Origin: Clostridiaceae bacterium
Lineage (GTDB): Bacteria > Bacillota > Clostridia > Lachnospirales > Lachnospiraceae
Direction: 5' to 3'
Length of the DNA stretch: 64,000 nt
Assembly: GCA_009911305.1 (NCBI GenBank)
Contig: QXXC01000009.1
Span: 1 to 64,000, forward strand
Under the pieces are notes generated by a model, which ran no database searches, was not told the origin of the DNA, and was given only the letters and a program-made list of their open reading frames with translations. Position numbers and translations under genes: made by a program. Below are positions 51,818-61,906 of this stretch, one piece after another (the stretch's first letter is position 1; each line of letters starts with the position of its first letter).

Positions 51818-54029
51818 AAGCATGCGCCTGCCTGACAGCGCAGGACATCTTTTCCAGAACCGGCGCGCGTTTCTTTGCGCGCCTTTCCTGCGCCTGTTCC
51901 TGCGTTCGCTCCGGCGTCTCCGATCGCGTCTTGAAATTACGTTCCGGCGGCCTCTTCGCGGCCCGCGCCGCGAAATGCAGGAGCCACGCAGAAGCCGCCG
52001 TAAACGCCAGCACAAGCAGCACATTACAGGCCGGATGCGAAAAAACCTCCATGCAATGTAACCGCCCCGCTCCCAAAATAAAGATATGATGCGTCAGATA
52101 CATCTCAAACGAATACCGATCCGCCAGCCGTACACACCGGCTTTTCCCCAGCCCGCTCCATCCGGCCGCCCTGTACAGCGCCCAGAACACACCAAAGCCC
52201 ATGAGCGAATGGATAAATGGCAGGACATACGACCAGTACGGAACCGCCTCCTCCAGCGCATGATACTGTATGAATCCGCGCGCCGCCGCTGTCACAAGCG
52301 CCGCAGCCCCCGCCCGGTTCATCCATTTTTCCAGCGCCGGATTCCGCTCGCCCTCCTTTTTTCCACGGAAAAAACGCCTCCCCAGAACATAGCCCCCATA
52401 ATAGCAGACCAGGCGGTTTTCCGCAAAGTCCTCTATCCCATAATAACGCAGCAGCCATAACACCCCTGTCAGAAGCATTAGCCACACCGCAACCTCCCGA
52501 TCCGGCCGCTCTGACAGATACTCGTCATACGTCCACTGCAGCAGCGGCGTCATCAGGTAAAGGAGCAGGATATAGGGAATAAACCACAGATGTCCCAGCC
52601 CGGGAAAACGCTTACACGCAAGCAGCAGTCCCGCGCAGCCGTACAGCGTGACATACTCGTTTGCAAACACCGCGTACGCAAATACCGCCGCCAGGCAAAA
52701 CACCCAGTACGGAACCAGCACCTTCCGCCACTGCCGCCGTATCCAGCCGAACGGGGCCGAAATATCCCGCTGCCCGTACAGAACCCCGGAAATAATCAGA
52801 AATACCTCCACCCCCACATTCAGCCAGTACGCCAGCGCATTTCCGTAAAACTGAAGCATATGGCATGCGATAATCATAGCCGCCGCTGCTGCCCGGACAA
52901 ATGCAATCCCCGCATCCGGATTCTCCCTCGGCGCATCCGGTTCCATCCGCTCCTTCAGCCTTAAAACCGTTCTCTCCAGCGCCTTCACAGCGCCGGCCCC
53001 TGCCAGCGTCAGGAGCAAGGCGGCCAGATTGACCCACACATCGGCGCGCTTAAGCCCCTGTATCCCTGGAAGCGGTAAAAGGAACCGGCTGCAGACCGAA
53101 AGGATCTGGGTATGGAGTAAATAAATCTCCAGCGTATGCTGTCCTGCAAAGCCAAGCCCTGCGCGGACCGGACGCAGGGCAGACGCGCCTGATGCCGCGG
53201 ACAGCAGCCTGGCAGACAGCATCAGCAGCCCGAAGGCCACCGGGCAATAGGCGTACCTCGTAAACTCATAGACACCCCCGATCCCTTCCGGGGAACCGGC
53301 CATCCAAGCGATCAGAACGCCCGAAGCGACGTACAGCGCCAGCAAAAACCATCCGGACACCTCTCTTCCCCTCTCGATCTCCGGCGCTATAAAGCAGCCA
53401 AAGAAAAAGACAGGGAACCGGCTGAGGGCCAGCTCGATCTGCCAGTAATACACTGGATCATACCATTTGATGATATAGCTGAAAAGGACGAATACCCCCC
53501 CCCACGCCAAAAAAGCGCTTATATTTCTCCGCGCATCCCCCGGACGGATCGAAGCAAAAATAAGCGGATACAGGGCGTAAAGAACGATGCTAAACGCCGC
53601 ATACCACCCCGGATTCCTCCCGTCCCGCCAGAAGCTAAGCGACGTGATATCCATCAGATATCTGGCAAAGGAAGACGGCGCTGTGAACTGCTGGTATGTA
53701 AACCACGGCAGGAGGCAGATCACCACCGCCGGAGCGATCCTCCAGAACCGCTTTCTATAGAATTCCTTAAAGCCCAGGCCCTGTTCGGATAAGGTCTGAT
53801 ACGAATGATACAGCCCTGCCCCTGACAGAATCAAAAACATATCCACGCCGATATTTCCCATTCCCTTTATAAAAGAAAGAACAGGCCAGTCCCCGGAAAT
53901 CCATATGGTCATATGAAAAAAGACGACCCACGCCATCGCCATTCCCATAAGCAGGCTCCGCTCCCTGCTGAGAATGCCCAGACTGACCGGGCCTGTGAGT
54001 GTGGAGCGGAGTGATTTTAAATCTTTCAT
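51798..54029 (-). CDS. Tandem acyltransferase-3 membrane protein
   Basis: A 743-residue protein carrying two complete acyltransferase-3 (OafA/NodX-like) modules in one chain. Module 1 (about 1-365) has the catalytic-type His in AWVVFFHM and GNIGVDMFLILSGAGLYHS. Module 2 (about 370-700) has RAAAAAMIIACHMLQFYG and NVGVEVFLIISGVLYG. Each has about ten hydrophobic helices. A basic tail (about 705-743) follows. Such enzymes move acetyl or similar groups across the membrane onto glycans. It is the last gene of the right-hand polysaccharide locus, 2 nt after the SDR gene. The end overlaps the convergent ankyrin gene by 20 bp. Confidence 0.88.
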   Translation of the reverse strand: MKDLKSLRSTLTGPVSLGILSRERSLLMGMAMAWVVFFHMTIWISGDWPVLSFIKGMGNIGVDMFLILSGAGLYHSYQTLSEQGLGFKEFYRKRFWRIAPAVVICLLPWFTYQQFTAPSSFARYLMDITSLSFWRDGRNPGWYAAFSIVLYALYPLIFASIRPGDARRNISAFLAWGGVFVLFSYIIKWYDPVYYWQIELALSRFPVFFFGCFIAPEIERGREVSGWFLLALYVASGVLIAWMAGSPEGIGGVYEFTRYAYCPVAFGLLMLSARLLSAASGASALRPVRAGLGFAGQHTLEIYLLHTQILSVCSRFLLPLPGIQGLKRADVWVNLAALLLTLAGAGAVKALERTVLRLKERMEPDAPRENPDAGIAFVRAAAAAMIIACHMLQFYGNALAYWLNVGVEVFLIISGVLYGQRDISAPFGWIRRQWRKVLVPYWVFCLAAVFAYAVFANEYVTLYGCAGLLLACKRFPGLGHLWFIPYILLLYLMTPLLQWTYDEYLSERPDREVAVWLMLLTGVLWLLRYYGIEDFAENRLVCYYGGYVLGRRFFRGKKEGERNPALEKWMNRAGAAALVTAAARGFIQYHALEEAVPYWSYVLPFIHSLMGFGVFWALYRAAGWSGLGKSRCVRLADRYSFEMYLTHHIFILGAGRLHCMEVFSHPACNVLLVLAFTAASAWLLHFAARAAKRPPERNFKTRSETPERTQEQAQERRAKKRAPVLEKMSCAVRQAHAFIQYLS

Positions 54030-54031
54030 TT

Positions 54032-55132
54032 CTATATTCCCGCCGCTTTCTCCGGTTCGCTTCCCGTCTTCGATTCCACCGCTTTCACCCTTGCGCCGCC
54101 GGACTGTGCTTCACCGGCCAGGCAGTCAATGGTTCTCGCCACTCCGCGCCGGATATCCCAGTGCGCGCTCCAGCCGAGCGCCCTTATTTTTTCCGAATTC
54201 AGCAGAGCCGTGGTGGCTGTCGAATACCCCGCCCGCTCCGCCGCATCCGGAAGCTCAAACCGCACCGTGACGCCGGCATGCCCTGCGATAAACTGCGCCA
54301 GCTCCCTCAGCGTTATATCCGAGCCCCTGTCCGCTATATTATAGGCCTCCCCGTCTGTCCCCTTTAAAAGGATGGTCAGCAGGGCCGCCGCCGCATCCGC
54401 CACATAACAGTAGGAATAGAGCTGATCCCCCCGGCTTTTCAGCACGATATCTTCCCTCTGCGCCCCTTTTTTAATAAACTGGGAGATCGCCTTTGTATCT
54501 GACCAGAGCATCGAAGGCCCGTAGACCCGGGGCAGCCTGCCTGTCACAACATCCACATTCCTCTGTTTTCTGTACGCCTGGCAGAGCGCCTCCCCGGCTC
54601 TCTTCCCCTCCGGATACCCCGCCCGCAGCGTATTGCAGTCAATATACCCGCAGTAATCCTCTGAAAAATACGTCGTGTCCCCCCGGTTCTCCCCATAGAT
54701 TTCCACGCTGGACATAAATACAAAGCGCTCCGCCTTCTTTTCCGCCGCTATATCCAGCATATGCTTCGTCCCGGTTATGCCCGTCAGGATCGTCCCAATC
54801 GGATCGCCCGAATAGGCGGCCGGGTGCGTATTGCTCGCAGCGTGGATCACATAGTCCACCTCCTCGTTTATATGCACGCTCTCATTGATGTCCTGGGCGT
54901 AAAAGGAAAAACGGCCGCTGTCCCAGTACGCCCCAAAGCGTTCCCGCGCCCGCTCCCGGTTCCTTCCAATCGCAATCACCCGGATACTGGCGCTTTTCCG
55001 GAATAATGTGTGGATCAGGAAGCTCCCTATCATACCGCTGGCGCCAGAGATTAAAAAGGTTTTATGTTCGATTGTTTCCCACGCAAGAGGAAGGTTACAG
55101 ACGTATTGAATGTCATCCTCATAGTTTATCAT
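54032..55132 (-). CDS. NAD-dependent epimerase/dehydratase (extended SDR)
   Basis: An SDR sugar-nucleotide enzyme of about 366 residues. The NAD-binding loop is LISGASGMIGSFLI, then VIHAASNTHPAAYSGDP, FMSSVEIYGENRG with the catalytic Ser, and the YxxxK pair in YPEGKRAGEALC. Conserved substrate-side motif DVVTGRLPRVYGP follows. It could be a 4-epimerase, 4,6-dehydratase or decarboxylase. The start is uncertain: 55132 (MINYEDDIQ) gives the usual N-terminus, while 55177 and 55213 are in frame. Confidence 0.85.
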   Translation of the reverse strand: MINYEDDIQYVCNLPLAWETIEHKTFLISGASGMIGSFLIHTLFRKSASIRVIAIGRNRERARERFGAYWDSGRFSFYAQDINESVHINEEVDYVIHAASNTHPAAYSGDPIGTILTGITGTKHMLDIAAEKKAERFVFMSSVEIYGENRGDTTYFSEDYCGYIDCNTLRAGYPEGKRAGEALCQAYRKQRNVDVVTGRLPRVYGPSMLWSDTKAISQFIKKGAQREDIVLKSRGDQLYSYCYVADAAAALLTILLKGTDGEAYNIADRGSDITLRELAQFIAGHAGVTVRFELPDAAERAGYSTATTALLNSEKIRALGWSAHWDIRRGVARTIDCLAGEAQSGGARVKAVESKTGSEPEKAAGI

Positions 55133-55223
55133 GTCAGCTAATCGTTCCTTTCTGAAGTGCAATACATGTTTCGTCATATCATGCAAGCGCGCGATCTGCC
55201 GCCGATCCTGCATGAGAGTTTCT

Positions 55224-56627
55224 CTATTTATAAATTTTCAGGAAACCGTCCTTTAGTTCCGCCACCCTTATATCAGATTTCAGTGAATCCCAGGAAGAAT
55301 TTTCAACCGCTGCTTCATAAACGCCCGGTTCTCTTTCAATAAAATCGTACTCATATTCCCCCAAGGCCAGCCACACATACTCCGCTTTTGGATCCCCGCT
55401 CCACGTAAGCTTTGTAAGCGTCTTCCCCTGTTCGGCGCGCAGATCCGTCAGCCTGCTGTTTTCTATCTTCCCTCTTTCACCCGCCTCCTGTATGATACGC
55501 CTTAAGGGCGGGTTAAAATCCACTGCTTTCATCCGTTCCCAGTCAAAATAGGCATCCGTAAGGGTGTATTCCGCTGCCTCAAACACGACGCAGTCCGGCT
55601 GAAACAGATTATAATAATAAGGGAGGTTCATCACATTTTGATAATCGTGAACAAAGATATACTCCCCAAGAGCATTCTGGAGAAATATATTTCCCTGCCC
55701 GTTCATATAGCTTCCCTGAAAGACGAGCGCTCTCGGCGCGCCTTCCTGCAGACGCTTCGGATTTACCCTGTATCCAAACGCCTGATAAGAAGCGTCCCGC
55801 TCCACCTCGTCCCAATACTCCCCGGTTCTGTCTTCGGTTTCCTGCTTCAGACTGAATACCGGCGTCATCTCGCGGATCGGGAATTCGGATACGGGAAGGC
55901 TCGTCTGTAAGGTCTCCGAAATATCAAATTCGCTCCGGATATTGACGGAAATCGCTGGAACATTCTCATGAAGAGCGGAAAGTATGTGGTTCACCCCATA
56001 AAAAGCGCCGAGCGCGTTCCAGTGCCCGGCATCATATTTCCGGTTAAATACAAATTCCCCTGCCTCTGCCTTTTCCTTCAAAAGCTCCATATTACTGATA
56101 TACGTCACTCCCCGCTCATCCAGCGCCGACAAAAATTGTCCGATCCAGCGGTTATCGTAACAGACGCCTTCCGGAAGATACTCTGACAGCACCGACATTT
56201 TAGACGGATTGAGTACAAACAAAAACGGCGTCGAGCGCTCCTTACAATAATCCTCCATTTGTTTCACCAAATCTGCAAAGTCCTCATGGTACTTGCTGTA
56301 TGTCCAGTTTTGCGGTATCTTGAAAAACACGTAGCCTTCCTTCCCATACGTATACGAAGGATGAACCATTTTCCCAAACACCCTGTCGTTCAGCAGGGTA
56401 TATCCCAGGATCATCTGATCCCGCAGTCCGAGCCGGTCGGAGACAAACGCCTCAATATCGTCTGTCAAATCCCGCTCCTCCCGATCGGTTCCTCCCGTGA
56501 AGGGGTTAGCGGCCAGCCTTCGGTTATCGATTGCGGAAACCGCATCAGGTTCCCAGTTGAAGGCGCACAGCGGCAGGAGTAAAATCAATATAAACAGGAG
56601 TAAAACAGCTTCTTTTATCTTCTTCAT
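55224..56627 (-). CDS. DHHW/AlgJ-like exopolysaccharide O-acylation protein
   Basis: A 467-residue protein with an N-terminal signal anchor (AVLLLFILILLLPLCAF) and an extracytoplasmic SGNH-like fold. The opening region NRRLAANPF and FVSDRLGLRDQMILGYTLLNDRVFG is typical of DHHW and AlgJ/AlgX partners of MBOAT enzymes. The active-site region appears as KYDAGHWNALGAFYG with Asp and His. It likely takes the acyl group from the membrane enzyme encoded just upstream (13-nt gap) and places it on the polysaccharide. Confidence 0.85.
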   Translation of the reverse strand: MKKIKEAVLLLFILILLLPLCAFNWEPDAVSAIDNRRLAANPFTGGTDREERDLTDDIEAFVSDRLGLRDQMILGYTLLNDRVFGKMVHPSYTYGKEGYVFFKIPQNWTYSKYHEDFADLVKQMEDYCKERSTPFLFVLNPSKMSVLSEYLPEGVCYDNRWIGQFLSALDERGVTYISNMELLKEKAEAGEFVFNRKYDAGHWNALGAFYGVNHILSALHENVPAISVNIRSEFDISETLQTSLPVSEFPIREMTPVFSLKQETEDRTGEYWDEVERDASYQAFGYRVNPKRLQEGAPRALVFQGSYMNGQGNIFLQNALGEYIFVHDYQNVMNLPYYYNLFQPDCVVFEAAEYTLTDAYFDWERMKAVDFNPPLRRIIQEAGERGKIENSRLTDLRAEQGKTLTKLTWSGDPKAEYVWLALGEYEYDFIEREPGVYEAAVENSSWDSLKSDIRVAELKDGFLKIYK

Positions 56628-56639
56628 GCCGGCCTCCCT

Positions 56640-58097
56640 TTAGTATTGAAAATAAATAAACGGATGATAGGATGAATTAACCATGCAGAGAATGGCTGTG
56701 ACAAATAATCCCAGCAGCACCGCTTCCTGTACGATATATCCCGCCTTTTTTTCTGAAAGCTGCCTGTACATCTCCTGTACCCGCGCCCCGCCTGCAAGCG
56801 TTGCCCCAAGCAGCCCGACGACGGTCAGAACCATCATCTGCCTGTCAAAATAATAACGCCAGGTAAACTGGATTTCCTCAAACTGCCGTTTTCCAATCAT
56901 CATCTCCCACCATGCCATAAACTCCGAGAGCGTGCTGAAACGAAACAGTTCCCAGCACATCACGGTTATACAGGCTGTCAGAAGCCATTTCACCGCCCCC
57001 GGAACAGCCTGATACCACCGCTTTTTTTGCAGCATCCGCTCCAGAATGACAAATCCTCCATTTACAGCTCCCCACAGGATATAGGTCCAGCTTGCCCCGT
57101 GCCACAGTCCGGTAAGTGCAAAGACAACGGCAAGGTTTAAGAGCGTCCGCCTTTCCCCTCTCCGGCTTCCCCCCAGAGGAATATAGACATATTCCCGGAA
57201 CCAGTTTCCAAGAGAGATATGCCACCTGCGCCAGAATTCACTAATGGAACGGGAACGGTATGGAAAATGAAAATTTTCTCTGAATTCAAAACCCAGTACG
57301 GATGCAGTGCCCATCGCGATATCCGAATATCCTGCGAAATCATAATAGATCTGCAGTGCATAGAGGATTACCCCCCCCCATGCCGAAAAAACGTCTGTCC
57401 CAACGGCGGCATTCCTCTCCATTTCAAGAATACACGCTCCAAACATATCAGCGAGAATCAACTTTTTGGCAAAGCCGGCCATTATACGGTTCACACCCTT
57501 CACTGCAGCATCCAGTGACATGCGGCAGGTCCGTATCTGAGGCTGAAAGTCCTTCCACAGCACGATAGGCCCTGAAACAAGCTTCGGAAAAAACGTCAGA
57601 TACAGGGCGCAGTCTGTAAGGCTGCCTGCCTGTGCCTCTCCCCTGCAGATATCAGCCAGATAAGAAACCGCTGAAAACGTAAGAAACGAAATACCCAGCA
57701 GCGAACGTGGTTCTGTGAGGCTCCATGTTACATGAAACCAGTCTTTCGCGATGGATGCTGCGAAAGCCGTATATTTGCAATAAAATAAAAGGGCGAGCAG
57801 CAAACCGCCTCCCAGAGCGCCCAAAATGGCGGCTCCCTTTGGAAGGTTCTTTCCCGCAGAAATCAGCCTTGCCCATGCATATACGATTATGATATAAATA
57901 CACAGCCTGAACATATCGTCAAAACAGGCCCAGCCGTAAAAGCACAGGCTGAACCCGATCAAAGTCCGATCTCTCAGGCGTATTTTTTTCATCGCCGCAC
58001 AGCTCCAGGGGGCAGATTCCAGATAAGCCGCCGCGCTATAAAACAAAAGAGCGGCCGGAAAATATACAAATAGAAATATGACGGTTGTAAAGCCCAT
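56640..58097 (-). CDS. MBOAT-family membrane O-acyltransferase (AlgI-like)
   Basis: A polytopic membrane protein of about 485 residues. Characteristic MBOAT pieces are FLTFSAVSYLADICRGE, FPKLVSGPIVLWKDF, YDFAGYSDIAMGTASVLGFEFRENFHFPYRSRSISEFWRRWHISLG (read as consecutive short motifs) and the catalytic-His segment ALTGLWHGASWTYILWG. It passes acetyl groups across the membrane to the DHHW partner. An ATG at 58109 overlaps the ribosome binding site, so 58097 is preferred. Confidence 0.93.
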   Translation of the reverse strand: MGFTTVIFLFVYFPAALLFYSAAAYLESAPWSCAAMKKIRLRDRTLIGFSLCFYGWACFDDMFRLCIYIIIVYAWARLISAGKNLPKGAAILGALGGGLLLALLFYCKYTAFAASIAKDWFHVTWSLTEPRSLLGISFLTFSAVSYLADICRGEAQAGSLTDCALYLTFFPKLVSGPIVLWKDFQPQIRTCRMSLDAAVKGVNRIMAGFAKKLILADMFGACILEMERNAAVGTDVFSAWGGVILYALQIYYDFAGYSDIAMGTASVLGFEFRENFHFPYRSRSISEFWRRWHISLGNWFREYVYIPLGGSRRGERRTLLNLAVVFALTGLWHGASWTYILWGAVNGGFVILERMLQKKRWYQAVPGAVKWLLTACITVMCWELFRFSTLSEFMAWWEMMIGKRQFEEIQFTWRYYFDRQMMVLTVVGLLGATLAGGARVQEMYRQLSEKKAGYIVQEAVLLGLFVTAILCMVNSSYHPFIYFQY

Positions 58098-58147
58098 GAT
58101 GCGCTCCATCCTCCTTTACCTTACAGGCTCAAATGACAACGCGGTAA

Positions 58148-58864
58148 TTAATTCAGCCATCCATCCTTTTCAATCTTCAGACAGGCTTTAAACAGCTCCA
58201 AATCATCCTTTGTTGTTAATTTGATATTTCTGTCCGATCCGGCGGCAAAATACAGCCGTTCTCCCAGATCCACCATCAGTGTATTGGCATAAGATGAACC
58301 GTGAAGACCAATGTTCTTTTCAAACGCCTCATGATAGGCCCAGTCTATCTTTTCAAACAGGTAGGCCTGCGGGGTCGAAATCCGGCGGATCGTCTCTCTT
58401 GGAATGTATTCCTCTGTTGATATCGCATCCTTCACCTTAAATATCTGTTCGTGGTAAGGCATTGAGGTGACAGCATTTCCATACATCCTGCATTTTATGA
58501 TGACATCTGACAATACCGAGCCGTCGATCAGCGGGCGGATACCGTCATGTATCACAATAATGTCATCCTTTTCACACTTTCCCTCCAGATGAAAAATGCC
58601 GTTCCGTATCGATTCCTGCCCGGTCTGGCCGCCGGAAACGACCCATTTTAATTTATGGATATGAAATTGCCTTGCATAAGCCTTTAAAATATCGTGCCAG
58701 CCATCGAGGCAGACCACCTCAATCGCATCAATCTGCGGATGATTCTGAAAGCTTTCCAGGGTATAGATCAAAACCGGCTTATCATAGACATTAATAAACT
58801 GCTTCGGTATATCCTGATTCATTCGCCGCCCGCTTCCGCCTGCTATCACAACTGCAATATTCAT
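58148..58864 (-). CDS. IspD/TarI-like cytidylyltransferase
   Basis: A 238-residue enzyme of the IspD/TarI family: VVIAGGSGRRM, DIPKQFINVYDKPVLIYTLE, HDGIRPLIDGSVLSDVI and the C-terminal TTKDDLELFKACL. It makes a CDP-activated precursor (CDP-ribitol, CDP-erythritol-type or similar). A polysaccharide rather than an isoprenoid role is favoured by its place between wzy and the MBOAT gene. Its first 74 bp overlap the 3' end of wzy. The ATG follows GAGAGGGC at 9 nt. Confidence 0.9.
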   Translation of the reverse strand: MNIAVVIAGGSGRRMNQDIPKQFINVYDKPVLIYTLESFQNHPQIDAIEVVCLDGWHDILKAYARQFHIHKLKWVVSGGQTGQESIRNGIFHLEGKCEKDDIIVIHDGIRPLIDGSVLSDVIIKCRMYGNAVTSMPYHEQIFKVKDAISTEEYIPRETIRRISTPQAYLFEKIDWAYHEAFEKNIGLHGSSYANTLMVDLGERLYFAAGSDRNIKLTTKDDLELFKACLKIEKDGWLN

Positions 58865-60416
58865 ACAAAACGCCCTCTCTTTCTGAAATTATAACCTCTG
58901 CGTTCTCCCGGGCGGTTATCTGAAACGCCCCTGCCGCCGTTCGTCCCACCGCATACCGCCTTGCCAGAAGCAAACTCCCTGCCTGACAGGCGAGCGCCGT
59001 ACACCAAAACGGCATCCTGAAAAGAAACGATATCCCGCCGATCGCTTCTGCCCTGGCCATAAACAGAATGCCCGGAATACCCGAAAGCAGCAGCGCAAAT
59101 GGAAATACGCCCCGCCTCCCAAATTCTGCCAGCCAGATTAACAGGAAACCCAAAACCAGACTGAAGATCACAATCCCCATAAATCCAAAATCCGCGTATA
59201 CCTCCAGCAGAAAAGAAGAACCGCACCCGTGTCCCTCCAGATATTGATCGCCCATCAGCGCATAGGACAGATGATGCGCCATGCTGTTTCCTTTCGTGGC
59301 CTTTAAGATATTGTTTCCCTGTCCCAGCCCGTCCGAGCCCAGGATAAGCCGCGCCAGGCTTCCGTAACGGAAATAATCAAGGATTCCCCCAAAGGTGTAA
59401 CCAGCCGTCCCCCCGGACGGAAGCAGTTCAAAAGCTCCCAGCCCGCTGCAAAGCCAGGAAAAGGTGACGCCCTGTTTAAAAAACAAATCTGTGATAATAG
59501 AGCCAATCCCTGACAGGGCGCCCGCTGTTCCCTCGCGGATATAATTGTACATGCCTAAAAAGATCAGCCCCAGAGGTATGCCAACCGCCATCAACGCCTT
59601 TTCTCCGGCCGACATCCATCGTTCCCTGCTGCCGTAAGAATCGCGCAGGACATAATAGATCACGGCAAGGATCACATTCGATACGATCGGGTTCCTCTGT
59701 CCCACGATCAGCGACGGAACTGCTGACAGAACATAGAAAAGCAGCATCCAGAATGCGCTTCTCTTTTCAGGCATGGCAGCCAGGTAAAAATACAGGCTGT
59801 ATTCCGTAAAGGTGGAGAACACATAGATCACATACGGATATCCGCTGTGAAAGGAAACATAGTAGTCCGCATAAGAATGATTCGCCATAAATGCGATTTT
59901 CTCCCACCCGATCGCCATGGAGCACGCCATTGAAATACAAAACAATATCCCTGCGGTAAAGAGCATCGCTCTCCTGTACATACAGGCAAAACCCGTATCC
60001 GTTTTCCTTCTCCCGCCGCCTCCTCTGGCATGGCGGCTCAGCAGATAACGCCTTCCGGCCAGCGCTCCCAGACATACAGACAGCACAGACAGATACATTA
60101 TAACCAGCGCGGTCCCTGTATCCGCGCCGCTGTAATAATACCATCCTGCATAATCAAACCAGTTTTCTCCCCTGCACAGCCCGATCAAGGGGCGTCCGAG
60201 CAGAAAAACGAAGAAGGTGACAAAGAAAAAAAACAGCAGGATCCTGTGACGGATATCTGCCGCCGAATATACCATTCCCGCCAGCCACAGAAACAGTATG
60301 CTGATTAAAAATACGTCTGCTCCCTTTTCCATAAACAAAGATGCCGTCAGGCATACGGCAGAAAGAAAAGCAAGCAGAAATTGAATGCACGTAAATAAGA
60401 TTTTTGATTTATTCAT
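58791..60416 (-). CDS. wzy: O-antigen/capsule polymerase Wzy
   Basis: A 541-residue membrane protein with about 12 hydrophobic helices, one long extracytoplasmic loop (about 325-415, with GSDGLGQGNNILKATKGNSMAHHLSY and GHGCGSSFLLEVYADFGFMG) and the overall layout of Wzy polymerases. It joins undecaprenyl-linked repeat units outside the membrane. The last 25 or so residues (after REGVLYEY) are translated from the start of the next gene in another frame, so the C-terminus may be a late extension. The start overlaps wzx by 8 nt. Confidence 0.88.
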   Translation of the reverse strand: MNKSKILFTCIQFLLAFLSAVCLTASLFMEKGADVFLISILFLWLAGMVYSAADIRHRILLFFFFVTFFVFLLGRPLIGLCRGENWFDYAGWYYYSGADTGTALVIMYLSVLSVCLGALAGRRYLLSRHARGGGGRRKTDTGFACMYRRAMLFTAGILFCISMACSMAIGWEKIAFMANHSYADYYVSFHSGYPYVIYVFSTFTEYSLYFYLAAMPEKRSAFWMLLFYVLSAVPSLIVGQRNPIVSNVILAVIYYVLRDSYGSRERWMSAGEKALMAVGIPLGLIFLGMYNYIREGTAGALSGIGSIITDLFFKQGVTFSWLCSGLGAFELLPSGGTAGYTFGGILDYFRYGSLARLILGSDGLGQGNNILKATKGNSMAHHLSYALMGDQYLEGHGCGSSFLLEVYADFGFMGIVIFSLVLGFLLIWLAEFGRRGVFPFALLLSGIPGILFMARAEAIGGISFLFRMPFWCTALACQAGSLLLARRYAVGRTAAGAFQITARENAEVIISEREGVLYEYCSCDSRRKRAANESGYTEAVY

Positions 60417-61866
60417 CCTTCGCCTTCCTTTTGAACACAGCTAAAAGCCCCGGTAATGACGGATTTTTTAATATCATTTCTACAGCAAAATATACAATGG
60501 CCGAGCATAAAACCATACATATGATATCTGTAAAACGATTTTCAGACAGGGGTTTTAACACAAAAAGTACGATGATCACTGCCCCGCATCCGATCCATGA
60601 TTTCCAAAAAACCTGCCGGATCCCTTCCAGCCTGATATACTTCCTGCCCTCATTCCTGGCATAAAAACAGGTGATCCCTTCCGCTATCAGGGTTGTCAGG
60701 GCCGCCGCATTCTCTCTCCAGAAAGGAATGAAAATCAAATTCAGCAGCACATTGACACAGGCGCTGAATACAGTGATTTTAAACAAGGTCATCTCACGCC
60801 CGATTGGCACCAGGATACACTGCCCCCAAAAATAGGCCCCAAAACAAAAAAACAGCGCCACCGTCAGCAGATACAGGGAGGAGGACGCCTGCGCATAGGC
60901 CGGGCCCGCAGTCATCCATACCATCTGTCGGTTCAGCATTATCATGCCGGTCATGGCCGGTAAGAGCAGCGTCACCAGCGTCTTATAGATATCCTCCGCC
61001 GCAATCTGGAATCTCCCCAGGCTGCCGTCCCCGGAGAGGGACGACAGCCTGGGGATGGAGACCACAATGACGGACGACAAAATATTTTTAACCACAGCAT
61101 AAATTTTGGAGGAAACCGCATAGATTCCCACGGTCCTGTCATCGCACAGAAATCCGAGAACCGTGATGTCAGAATTCACATAGACCGTCACCGCCGCCGA
61201 CATGGCAAACAGCACCAGGATGGGACCCATATGCCGTTTCCAGTTGATCCCCCGGATCAGATGAATCCTGCAATAGAGCCGGGATCGCATAAAATTTGCC
61301 AGGCCGACCCCTGCCACAGAAAAAAAGGTGACGGCTGCATACATGTTTACATCATGCTCTGTCCTGACAAAGAGGACCAGTAAAATCAATGATATAAACT
61401 GAAATACAATGCTCTGGATCGTGATATACGTATAATCCTCATAGATCGAATAGAGCCATTCCACGCTTACCGGCTTAAAAGCCATCTGCAGAGATAAAAT
61501 GAGCAGCAGGGATTTATAATCCCGAAATTTTGGCGCTGCAAAAAGCAGCGCTGTAAACAGGATGTACGCGCAGACAGACGATACCGCATGAATGGAAAAC
61601 ATCTCATTGGCAAAATGCCCCAGCGCTTCCCGGTTATCGCGTATCCGCGCCCCTTCCCTTACCGCATATGCATGAATGCCCAGCCCTGCCAGCAGGATAA
61701 AATAGCCGATGACCGAAGATGCGAAATGATATTTTCCGGTTTGATCCACCCCCAAAATTCTTGAAACATATGGAAATGTAATCAGGGGGAATATCATTCC
61801 CATCATCCCCCTGACCGCATTCAAAACCATATTTAACTTCAAAGATTTCTCTTTTCGTTTTGTCAT
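60409..61866 (-). CDS. wzx: Polysaccharide flippase Wzx (MVF/PST family)
   Basis: A 485-residue protein with 12 to 14 hydrophobic helices. The N-terminus LNMVLNAVRGMMGMIFPLITFPYVSRILGVDQTGKYHFA is the classic Wzx/RfbX signature. It moves lipid-linked repeat units to the outer face, feeding the Wzy encoded immediately after. The ATG follows GAGGAGATATTGA. Confidence 0.93.
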   Translation of the reverse strand: MTKRKEKSLKLNMVLNAVRGMMGMIFPLITFPYVSRILGVDQTGKYHFASSVIGYFILLAGLGIHAYAVREGARIRDNREALGHFANEMFSIHAVSSVCAYILFTALLFAAPKFRDYKSLLLILSLQMAFKPVSVEWLYSIYEDYTYITIQSIVFQFISLILLVLFVRTEHDVNMYAAVTFFSVAGVGLANFMRSRLYCRIHLIRGINWKRHMGPILVLFAMSAAVTVYVNSDITVLGFLCDDRTVGIYAVSSKIYAVVKNILSSVIVVSIPRLSSLSGDGSLGRFQIAAEDIYKTLVTLLLPAMTGMIMLNRQMVWMTAGPAYAQASSSLYLLTVALFFCFGAYFWGQCILVPIGREMTLFKITVFSACVNVLLNLIFIPFWRENAAALTTLIAEGITCFYARNEGRKYIRLEGIRQVFWKSWIGCGAVIIVLFVLKPLSENRFTDIICMVLCSAIVYFAVEMILKNPSLPGLLAVFKRKAKDE

Positions 61867-61906
61867 TCAATATCTCCTCTGTGTTCCTTACGCCTGCATG
61901 AAGGGG

